NCBI GenBank assembly: GCA_019614645.1
Contig: JABWDB010000030.1
Span: 868,001-932,000 of the forward strand
Length of the DNA: 64,000 nt
Source of the DNA: Stratiolaelaps scimitus
Taxonomy: Eukaryota; Arthropoda; Arachnida; Mesostigmata; Laelapidae
Direction: 5' to 3'
Below, piece by piece: positions 1 through 8,393 of the stretch. Below the pieces are notes generated by a model. The model did not search any database. It was not told the DNA's origin and saw only the letters and a list, made by a program, of their open reading frames with translations. Position numbers and translations under genes: made by a program. Each line of letters opens with the position of its first letter. Within the stretch, counting starts at the first letter, position 1.

Positions 1-1256
1 ATTTGTTAGAATCAAAGGTAAACATACTAAATGATTGTTTAACAATTCGCACAAAATTATTAGTTACCGTGCACTATCTGAGGAGTCGCCACCATCACCA
101 GGGAAGATGCAGCGCGGACAGGCACACACATATACGATACAAGTTTACCTTTATTATAAAAGCCAAGTGGTATGGTCATAGACAGAAGAGTTGCTTGCAA
201 GTATTATTATTTCGATAATGCCTTTATACGAACGTTCATCTGACTACATAAGCTAATTTTCACAAGATATTGTTGTTTTTACGTCCAATCCGTGCAACTT
301 TGATAACACTTATCTTTTTTCCGCTGAGTACGTTACCTTCCCCAGTGATTACAAACTGATCGATGGCGTCGCGATGTTGATCTATTGCCCTTAGCATAAC
401 TGCTCCTTTCGGAACACAGCACCTTGTGAATGAATTTTTCGTAGAACTGTTTAGTGTACACACGAAATTGGACTAACTAAATGTGCACAGAGATGAGCAT
501 TTCATTATCCTCACACAGTTTTGATACTACGTCAACAGAGGATTACAAGACGAGCTTGCCAGCAGGACTATTACAGGTTTCATTCGACCTGAGATCATCT
601 ACATACAGTTTGTGCACTGCACCATTCGGAAGGATGTCAAGAATAAATATATATGATAGATACAACCATCCAACAATTAAGTATATAGCTAAAGCAAACT
701 ATTCAGGAGTCACACGGACAAAATATCAGGCGGGCAGGGTCCTGTAAATGAGTTAAAACCAAACTATGCGCAATAGTTGCATGTTTGGTAAATTGTGCCA
801 AATGACTTCTTCGGCCACATAAATATGTTTATAGTGCCACATTTGAACGGATACCTCCTGCTAGTATACGGGGCAACCTTCCCAAGCGCTCAAGTATTAC
901 TTGAGCTATTATACATTACGTTTGTCAGATAGATTATGCCATGGGATTGCACTCGACCATATCACTCCACCAAAAAGAGATTAAAGAAACTAAGCCTACA
1001 GGTGCACAACTTGCTTCCCTTCGAGATTAGCGAACTGTGAAATATCCCTTCATTGAGGAGAATAAAGGTGAAGTGATTAACGGTATTATACAGGATAAAA
1101 GGATTCGTGTCAATTGATCAGATAACAATAAACCCAGCGCTGCTTAATGTGTATGCAGGGTCGAAGAGATCATCAGAACAGGCTCGTTTCTGAAAATTTC
1201 CATAAAGTGCTTTAAATCAGCCACGCCCCCCATATAACGACTTTAGTTTACTTCGA
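1..1256. other. No gene recognised
   Basis: AT-rich sequence with only short, unconvincing open frames on both strands. I found no recognisable protein motif, terminal repeat or RNA gene here. Confidence 0.5.
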
Positions 1257-1559
1257 TTACGTGGCTGCCTTAATCACATCTGGCCTCAACCCTGCGCATA
1301 AGTCGTCTCTGTATCTTACCAACAAGTAGCACGTGATCACTTCTGACCGGATTCCAAATAAATAGGGGAACAACATGCGATTTAACTTTACTGCGAACTC
1401 TCTCAATGTGTAGCTGCATACTAATGGGCCTTTATGGTCAACCAACTTGGCTTGCCCGCTAAACGTGACTGAGTTCGAGAACCTTACGCCGAGATCTTTG
1501 ACCACTTCCATTTTGGTACGCACATCCTCCTCGACTCGATCTTCTAGAGTGGTGTGCAT
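1257..1559 (-). pseudogene. Possible scrap of non-LTR retrotransposon RT tail
   Basis: A 100-codon open frame contains a KDLGVRFSNSVTFS stretch. It resembles the 'LGV-hydrophobic' segment that follows the palm domain in Jockey/CR1-type reverse transcriptases. The rest of the frame fits poorly and no catalytic motif is present. It abuts the Tc1-like relic to its right. It could equally be a chance frame, and a profile search would be needed to decide. Confidence 0.22.
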
Positions 1560-2240
1560 GAACTTAACGCACCCCTATACAACAACAAATCGTTACAAAG
1601 AATACACATTTGAGGATTTCTTCTGTATAAGATTAATGTACGTGTCAAATAACATGCACACCACAAAGACCAGCGCATACGACGTCGCATGCAGCCTGCT
1701 ACAATATGTCATATTTCGGTTGTGCAAAATGATAACACACAGTTATCGATTGCTCTTGCTGAATTAATTCTCATTTTCTTGTGCAAATCAGTAAAGTGTG
1801 GCCCCGCCCTTGTGAATTATAACGTCAACGACTCGGTTTGGCATACTATCAAGGAGATTTTACTAGGATCTGGTCGCTAACACCACCCTAGGCCTCCAAC
1901 AACATCCCTTTTTTTGTGTTTCCAAGGATGTATACTGTCGATTCGACGCATATACTCGTCTGACAAGAATGCTCCAAAGCTTCTCCATCGGGTTGACATC
2001 AGGAGAACATGCTGTTGTTGGTCAACCTCTACTGATAATCCTCGCTATTCATTCGAGATGAGATGAAAGCGAATGGGAGTCTGCCAAGAGAGGTGAAAGC
2101 TCCCCAAACCATAACGGTCCCGCCACCGAAGTTGCGTTTTGAGAAGTACCGCGTCTCTTTACGTACATCATGCCAATCACCGTTAAATTAATCCATCTGG
2201 CCCGTCCAAATTGAACTTCTTTTCGTCACTGAAGATGATC
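1558..2240 (-). pseudogene. Tc1-like transposase relic with one terminal arm
   Basis: Reading leftwards from 2236, broken frames give recognisable Tc1 transposase blocks in order. These are FSDEKKFNLDGP (about 2196-2236), the segment holding the third catalytic acidic residue CSPDVNPMEKLW (about 1975-2012; D34E-type, with the glutamate in NPMEKLW), and the C-terminal block DSMPNRVVDVI (about 1816-1857). Frameshifts and stops separate them. The stretch 1558-1680 is closely related to the left terminal arm of the foldback Tc1 element at 39189-39787, so both belong to one family. No matching right arm is visible, so this copy is truncated. The catalytic core is incomplete and the gene is dead. 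Confidence 0.75.
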
Positions 2241-2555
2241 TGAAACAACGCAGAACTTGTTAGATAGATGTGCACCGACAAGGTACTCTTTAAAAAACGT
2301 TGCCTATGTTGTATTGCTGTCCTGTATCCGTGAACTTTACCTCAAGAACGACCTACTTCAGGGGGTCACCCATAAGTTCTATGCTGACGTCCTGAAGCAC
2401 CTCGTCTATTCTATATACTTTATTAAGCTCGATGATGTCCGTCCGTCCGACAATGAGTTCCGTTTCTTTCGGTGGATGACTTTTGGGGTTTAACTTTTTT
2501 CAATATGGGCATGTTTGGTATCATTGTGTAGCTATTGACGAGGGCTATGTTTTTA

Positions 2556-2586
2556 GGGGGGTGGGGGGTCGCTGGGGGGGTGGGGG
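2556..2586 (+). other. G-quadruplex-type motif, unit 1
   Basis: Four runs of 5 to 7 guanines separated by T, TCGCT and T, followed shortly by a further run of eight G. This satisfies the usual G-quadruplex pattern with room to spare. The same four runs with identical spacers recur in unit 2, although the bases just before them differ. Confidence 0.8.
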
Positions 2587-3585
2587 TCAAAATGGGGGGG
2601 GATTTTTTAACATGAGGTCTATGTAAGGGGTGGTTTTCTCTGCATGTATCGATTTGTTTTGATGTCCCGAACAACTTTGTAAATATTGTCATCAGGCTAA
2701 ATTGGCATTTTCGACCATTTTTTTGCCTTTTTCTAAAAGGTGTTTAACATGGTGATCTATGTAAGGGGTACTTTTCTCGCGTGTTTCTGATGCTTCTCGA
2801 CGAGCTGAACACTTTTGCAATAGGTATACATATACCTAAAGTGGATACTTTTTGAATTAGAGCAAAAAACCTCAACATGGTGCTCTATGTAAGGGGTCAC
2901 TTTCTTGCGCTTAATCGACATATTTCGACGAGCTGAACACTTTTGCAATAGGTGTTCCTATACCTAAAGTTGACCGTTTTCGAGTTGACCATTTTGGAGG
3001 CCGAAAAACCCCGAGGGGGTCAATTTTTCGCCACTTTTCATTTTATTTGACTACTTTGCTTATGTTGGAAATGATTGGTTTTTATTTGAGGTCAAAGCTC
3101 ATCGGGAGGGCTATGTTCTGAATAATTTCAAATGCATCACGCGTTTGTTAATATTTTTTTAATTGCGAAAAACAAAAACCTATCACAAAAAATTGCACTG
3201 TTTTCGTCGTTTTTTAATACTTTCCTTTGACTTTCTCTTAACAATGTCAATTGGGGAGTTGTTGCATTTGAGAAGGGGCATGCGTACGTATTTTTCTATA
3301 AGTCGATTTCGCTCAGGTTTTCTTTTAATTTGAAAATTCCATTTTATTAAGTTTAATGTTCGATTTATTCCTTATACAGAGCACTGAGAGTCCGTATTAT
3401 ATCATTAGCTGATGCGTCTGACTAAGCTGAACAAATCAGCAATAGGTGTTCCTATACCTAAAGTTGACCGTTTTCGAGATAATGTCGATTATGCGTTTGA
3501 ATGCTCAAAAACACTGTATTGTCTGTCTGTCCGTGTGTCCGTCATATTGAGTCACGGCGTTGGCAACTGTGGAAGAGCGCGCCAG

Positions 3586-4215
3586 CCAGGAGCCGAAGGC
3601 TCCTGGACGCCGCTCATACAATTGCGAAAGCGAGAAGTGAGTCACGGCGTCGGCCAGGAGCCGAAGGCTCCCGCCGACGCTCATACAACTGCGGGGTACG
3701 CCGTCGGACAGGAGCCGAAGGCGACTGGACGACGACCATAGAACTGTGGCAGAACGCGCCAGCCAGGAGCCGAAGGCTCCTGGACGCCGCTCATACCACT
3801 GCGAAAGCGAGAAGTGAGTCCTGGTGTCGGCCAGGAGCCGCAGGCTCCTGCCGACACTCATAGAACTGCGGGTGACGCCGTCGGACAGGAGCCGAAGGCG
3901 ACTGGACGACGACCATAGAACTGTGGAAGAACGCGCCGGCCAGGAGCCGAAGGCTCCTGGACGCCGCTCATACAACTGCGAAAGCGAGAAGTGAGTCCCG
4001 ACACTCATAGAACTGCGTATCAGAAACTCCCGAATCTCAACTTTTGGATTTCTCCAACATGTAAAAAGTAACATATCGCGAGCGGGATTCATACAACTGC
4101 GGGTGACGCCGTCGGACAGGAGCCGAAGGCTCCTGGCCGACGACCATAGAACTGCGAAAGCCTGAAGAGAGTCACGTGTGTCGGCCAGGAGCCGCAGGCT
4201 CCTGCCGACACTCAT
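3586..4215. repeat. Array of GNA-triloop hairpins, 177 bp period
   Basis: Nine palindromes of the form (CCA)GGAGCC-loop-GGCTCC(TGG) have loop centres at 3596, 3664, 3718, 3773, 3841, 3895, 3950, 4126 and 4195. Spacing is 68, 54 and 55 and then repeats exactly, giving a 177 bp higher-order unit. The period breaks after 3950, where one hairpin is missing. Loops are GAA in seven and GCA in two. Two hairpins (3718 and 3895) have a damaged right arm. Several are extended by outer arms, for example GTGTCGG/CCGACAC around 3841. The linkers contain CTCATACAACTGCG or CATAGAACTG. C(GNA)G triloops are known to form unusually stable DNA hairpins. Confidence 0.9.
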
Positions 4216-4292
4216 AGAACTGCGTCTCAGAAGCTCCCGTATCTCAATTTTTGGATTTCTCCAACATGTAATGATAATATATCGCGAACGGG

Positions 4293-4331
4293 ACTAGAGT
4301 TGGCCGCCGCCCGCAGGGTAAGGCCAACTCT
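4293..4331. repeat. Terminal palindrome, unit 1
   Basis: AGAGTTGGCC pairs with GGCCAACTCT around a 13-16 base centre that is itself partly self-complementary. It closes unit 1 and is followed at once by the start of unit 2. Its outermost bases have lost the symmetry still present in the unit 2 copy. Confidence 0.85.
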
Positions 4332-4486
4332 TCTATCTAATTAAATTCTTTCTTAAGGCTCGTGGTGTCCGTCCGTCTGACAATGACTTCCGTTTCGTTT
4401 CGGTGGGTGACTTTTGGGGTTTAACTTTTTTCCATATGGTCATGTTTGGTATCATTGTGTAGCTATTGACGAGGGCTACAACTTGA

Positions 4487-4517
4487 GGGGGGTGGGGGGT
4501 CGCTGGGGGGGTGGGGG
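4487..4517 (+). other. G-quadruplex-type motif, unit 2
   Basis: Same four guanine runs and spacer lengths as in unit 1. The tract has been kept intact although the sequence immediately upstream differs. Confidence 0.8.
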
Positions 4518-5505
4518 TCAAAATGGGGGGGGATTTTTTAACATGAGGTCTATGTAAGGGGTGGTTTTCTCTGCATGTATCGATGCATTTTACAGTCCTG
4601 AACAACTTTGTAAATATTGTCATCAGGCTAAATTGGCATTTTCGACCATTTTTTTGCCTTTTTCTAAAAGGTGTTTAACATGGTGATCTATGTAAGGGGT
4701 ACTTTTCTCGCGTGTTTCTGATGCTTCTCGACGAGCTGAACACTTTTGCAATAGGTATACATATACCTAAAGTGGATACTTTTTGAATTAGAGCAAAAAA
4801 CCTCAACATGGTGCTCTATGTAAGGGGTCACTTTCTTGCACTTAATCGACATATTTCGACGAGCTGAACACTTTTGCAATAGGTGTTCCTATACCTAAAG
4901 TTGACCGTTTTCGAGTTGACCATTTTGGAGGCCGAAAAACCCCGAGGGGGTCAATTTTTCGCCACTTTTCATTTTATTTGACTACTTTCCCTTTGTTTAA
5001 TTTGTTTCGTTTTGCTTTGAGGTCAAAGCTCATCGGGAGGGCCATGTTCTGAATAATTTCAATTATGTCACGCGTTTGTTAATATCTTTTTAATTGCAAA
5101 AAACAAAAACCTATCACAAAAAATTGAACTGTTTTCGTCGTTTTTTTATACTTTCCATTGACTTTCTCTTAACAATGTCAATTGGGGAGTTGTTGCATTT
5201 GAGAAGGGGCATGTGTACGTATTTTTTTATATGTCAATTTCGCTCAGGTTTTCTTTTAATTTGAAAATTCCATTTTATCAAGTTTAATGTTCGATTTATT
5301 CCTTATACAGAGCATTGAGAGCCCGTACTATGTTATTAGCTGATGCGTCTGACTAAGCTGAACAAATCAACAATAGTTGACCTAAAGTTGACCGTTTTCG
5401 AGATAATGTCGATTATGCGTTTGAATGCTCAAAAACACTGCATTGTCTGTCTGTCCGTGTGTCCGTCATATTGAGTCACGGCGTTGGCAACTGTGGAAGA
5501 GCGCG

Positions 5506-5735
5506 CCGGCCAGGAGCCAAAGGCTCCTGGACACCGCTCATACAACTGCGAAAGCGAGAAGAGAGTCACGGCGTCGGCAGGGAGCCGAAGGCTCCCGCCG
5601 ACGCTCATACAACTGCGGGTGACGCCGTCGGACAGGAGCCGAAGGCTCCTGGCCGACGACCATAGAACTGCGAAAGCCAGAAGAGAGTCACGTGTGTCGG
5701 CCAGGAGCCGCAGGCTCCTGCCGACACTCATAGAA
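5506..5735. repeat. Short hairpin array of unit 2
   Basis: Four GGAGCC/GGCTCC palindromes have loop centres at 5520 (AAA), 5588 (GAA), 5642 (GAA) and 5711 (GCA), spaced 68, 54 and 69 as in unit 1. The AAA loop is the only one of 13 in the two arrays that is not of GNA type. The last hairpin has the same long outer arms (GTGTCGG/CCGACAC) as those centred at 3841 and 4195. Confidence 0.88.
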
Positions 5736-5808
5736 CTGCGTCTCAGAAACTCCCGTATCTCAATTTTTGGATTCTCCAACATGTAAAAAGTAATATATCG
5801 CGAGCGAG

Positions 5809-5850
5809 ACTAGAGTTGGCCGCTGCCCGTAGGGCAAGGCCAACTCTAGT
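5809..5850. repeat. Terminal palindrome, unit 2
   Basis: A 42-base palindrome. The 13-base arms ACTAGAGTTGGCC (5809-5821) and GGCCAACTCTAGT (5838-5850) are perfectly complementary. The centre adds an inner stem TGCCC/GGGCA around GTA. A cruciform or a DNA/RNA hairpin is likely. It marks the right edge of the repeat unit. Confidence 0.9.
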
Positions 5851-6839
5851 AGAAATATTTTATTGAAATGAAATAGCATCTTCGGCTCGGTCCTTGAGCA
5901 CATATCTGGACCAGCACTTGTTTGACGACGCGCACTTGTGCTGACTCAACTGTAGATTAGCTACCTGATATTTCAAGACTAAGGTAATTCCGCGGTACGA
6001 AATAATGTCTTCTATTATATCATGTGTTTTTTACTTCATGTATGGCTTATGGTGTCAATACTTTGGCGTACATTATAATAATACAGTTTTACTTATACTT
6101 AAATTGCAAAATAGACGATTACGATATGCTGCCTCGCTTCGTTTGATTATTGAGTTCATTTATTTAAAGCTCCTAACATTTTTTACCGCTTCCATCATAT
6201 GCTGAATCTTGCACGATCTGTTTAATATTTGTCATCGTAGACTTTCAACAGACAACATGGTGGTGGCTGTTCTAAGCTTCTTTTTCCTGCATCCTATTCT
6301 AATAATTTGGGCCGTCGAAGCCTTCGTTCTTAAGGTTCTTTCATCTCGAACTCTCTCTCAAGCGAAATATCTCGTGATTTACAGTGCACGTTACGGGAGT
6401 TTAAGTCCGTACTTTAGGCTTGTACACATCTCACCACCCTTACTGAAGTAATGCGCTAAGAGAAACCGTGAAGGGTGGTGCTGTTGAACATCGTCAACAG
6501 TTCCAGAAGCCCCCCCCCAACCCCGTACCTAAAAAATCACTTTCTAAAAATTCTATATAATAAATAATAATAGTATATATTACTTGAGAGCCAATCGTCG
6601 TAAATAAAGTGTTGGTCTTATCATGGCTCTTATTATTGCCATACTAAAAATAATAATATATACAATAAATTCAAAATCGGGATTGTTGTCAAGAAGAACA
6701 TACTTCTTACTCACTTTCCATTACTTTACCTGATATATACTCATCATCATTGTCCACGACCTCCCCCTATCTTTCAATCAATTTATAGATGACTATTTTC
6801 CAAATTAGTTTGGTTTTGTGGCAAAAAGGTTTTCTTGCT
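5851..6839. other. No gene recognised
   Basis: AT-rich sequence without convincing coding potential. It holds a short poly-C run near 6512 and stop-rich frames. An 80-codon frame at 6209-6451 has no recognisable motif. Confidence 0.5.
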
Positions 6840-7444
6840 ATATTTTGGAGTCAGTTTCATGGACAACTCTGCGGGCTTGCAAATTATTTGTCAGGGAGCG
6901 CAAATAGTGACTATCGATTGGCACATGGTCCGGTGAATTCGGCGGGTGCAAAAGAACTTCCCAGTTGAGATTGTTTAGGTTCTCCTTCAAGTATCTTTCG
7001 ATAAGGGGCCTAGCGTGGCCGTGCTGCAGGATCCCCTGATCGCGTCTATCGGACCTCTATCTTTAAGAGTGCGATTTGTGCGATCCAATTGGGCCATATA
7101 GACGCACTGGTTTACAGTCTGATTGTTTTCCACCATTTCCCAATAAATCAGGCCTTTCCAGTCCCAGTTAGTGAAGGTGAGCTATTACAGTGTGGTGACT
7201 GTCATCCATATTTTCAGCTAATTCCCGCATTGTTTGCTGGCAGTCTTTCGTCAACTATGTCTCGAGACGCTTCAGATGGTCGACCCGAGCGGGATGTATT
7301 CTCAAACTCCAGAATGTCACTTTTGAACTTGGACATCCAATATGAAGGAATCCTCTCAATCATTACATCGTCACCATAGACCGAACAGATGTCCCTGGTT
7401 GCGTCCACTGCCTCGTGGCCGCGACGAAAGGCACAGAAGAGCAA
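6840..7444 (-). pseudogene. mariner transposase, internally deleted
   Basis: From 7444 leftwards, the frame encodes the N-terminal helix-turn-helix block of a mariner transposase. Phrases such as FRRGHEAVDATRDICSVYGD and RSGRPSEAS match the 'FRRG..A..A...IC.VYG' and 'SGRP' signatures. Beyond about 7214 broken frames jump to the C-terminal block HPPNSPDHVPIDSHYL (about 6930-6980), which normally holds the last catalytic aspartate. The middle of the gene, with the first two catalytic residues, is missing. No terminal inverted repeats were found. It belongs to a different mariner group from the copies at 22.7 and 58.1 kb. Confidence 0.72.
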
Positions 7445-7924
7445 ATATATGTCTGCTACAACACTGGATGGTTGACTACTTGTGCGCTCCCCGATTTTCC
7501 CGACTTTTCTAAAAAATACTCGGTGAACCTAATAGAGCTATTCAAACTTTGCCCTTTTCTTCCGATGTACGTCTGTGCTACTTCTGGTGCGCCGTTTCAA
7601 CTATTTGCGGAACTTCCCACTGTTACGTCGTGTGTTGAACTCCGCTCACTGGCCCGTTGCGGCCACCTGTGGTATCAGCTGTGTGCACTGTCTTCGAAAT
7701 TGTGCCGGCCCGTGATCCGTGAGAGTTTGTTGCTTTCGTTCTTGTCATGCCAAAAACATGCGGCTAATCGATATTCCGATATGCTTGGGAGTATTCTCAA
7801 AAAATACATCCTTCGCAGTGGATGTAAAATGTTTTACCACCTCACTCCTCGGTGTTGCCGCCAAGAGTTTCCAGTAATACAGCCAAAAGGAGGCTGCTCA
7901 GTGGGCCTGTGCTACTTGTCGTAA
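7415..7924 (+). other. Unclassified 169-codon open frame
   Basis: Open from an ATG to a stop but without any domain or motif I recognise; it is rich in Cys and Leu. It overlaps the N-terminus of the mariner relic on the other strand and ends just before the insertion site of element A. Its codons look unconstrained and it is probably not a gene. Confidence 0.15.
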
Positions 7925-8144
7925 GCGCCAAAGCACATCACCATTGGATATATTAGTGTTAAGGTCCGTTGGCCTGACACCTTTTTTTTTTTTTTTTTTT
8001 GTGCCTCTTCCCCAGAGTCGGCACGCTTGGCATTACTTCGATTTCTGGGGAAGGTGTGTACTGCTCCGGCTAGTGTTCTATAGCCGGGTGCCTTAGTCTC
8101 CTATGACTACTGTGGCTTCCGTGTTGGGGTCCTGCACGGGAACG

Positions 8145-8297
8145 CTCGGTCACCTGATCCCCGGCCCGTAGCGGGAATGCGCGGGGACAGACTGGTGAAG
8201 GAGGAGGCCCCCGTGACAGGCCTGCCAATCTACCCAAGAGGTACCGGCTGCTCGGTCCACCTATCCCCGGCCCTGAGCGGGAATGCGCGGGGGAAGC
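8145..8297 (-). repeat. Tandem GC-rich repeats in 3' UTR of element A
   Basis: Two related ~45 bp blocks begin at 8145 and 8251 (106 bp apart). Each holds ATCCCCGGCCC, GCGGGAATGCGCGGGG and close variants, and each can fold back on itself (CCCCGG against GCGGGG). They lie between the ORF2 stop and the poly(A) tail. Structured 3' UTRs are used by several non-LTR retrotransposons for template recognition. That role here is inference. Confidence 0.65.
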
Positions 8298-8393
8298 CGG
8301 TCTAGCTAACGGTGGAGCGGGCCTCCGAGACCCCCCGGGGGGAGGGGCCTTGGTGGCTCACTCGGGCCCTTCTGTGTCTCTCCTTACTCTCCT

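Larger units (their letters stand above)
2431..4335. repeat. Composite hairpin repeat, unit 1
   Basis: First of two head-to-tail copies of a repeat I do not recognise. It begins near GTCCGTCCGTC and continues with a G-rich tract (2556-2586). Three diverged ~130 bp subrepeats follow, starting at 2609, 2746 and 2874, each opening with AACATG and CTATGTAAGGGG. Then come an AT-rich spacer, a GTCTGTCTGTCC block, an array of short palindromes (3586-4215) and a terminal palindrome (4293-4331). The phrase CTATACCTAAAGTTGACCG occurs twice, near 2951 and 3448. No plausible protein is encoded: the 236-codon frame over 3505-4215 is a by-product of the GC-rich array. The unit could be a satellite or a non-autonomous transposon. 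The structure is certain, the class is not. Confidence 0.8.
4358..5850. repeat. Composite hairpin repeat, unit 2
   Basis: Second copy, in the same orientation as unit 1 and about 400 bp shorter, mainly because the hairpin array is contracted (four hairpins instead of nine). It carries the same G-tract (4487-4517), the same three ~130 bp subrepeats, the same spacer and a better preserved terminal palindrome (5809-5850). Single-base differences and small indels are scattered throughout, so the duplication is not brand new. Confidence 0.8.

Noticed and set aside
3505..4215. 236-codon minus-strand frame and 120-codon plus-strand frame over the hairpin array
   Set aside because: The translation is a repetition of the array itself, with no protein-like composition, and both strands are open for the same reason.
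3586..4215. CRISPR array
   Set aside because: The repeats are palindromic and regularly spaced, but the intervals between them are themselves repeated with a 177 bp period, there are no unique spacers or cas genes, and the sequence is eukaryotic.
7982..8000. T run as RNA polymerase III terminator or independent microsatellite
   Set aside because: Its position at the 3' end of element A, next to the 9 bp target duplication, identifies it as a retrotransposon poly(A) tail.
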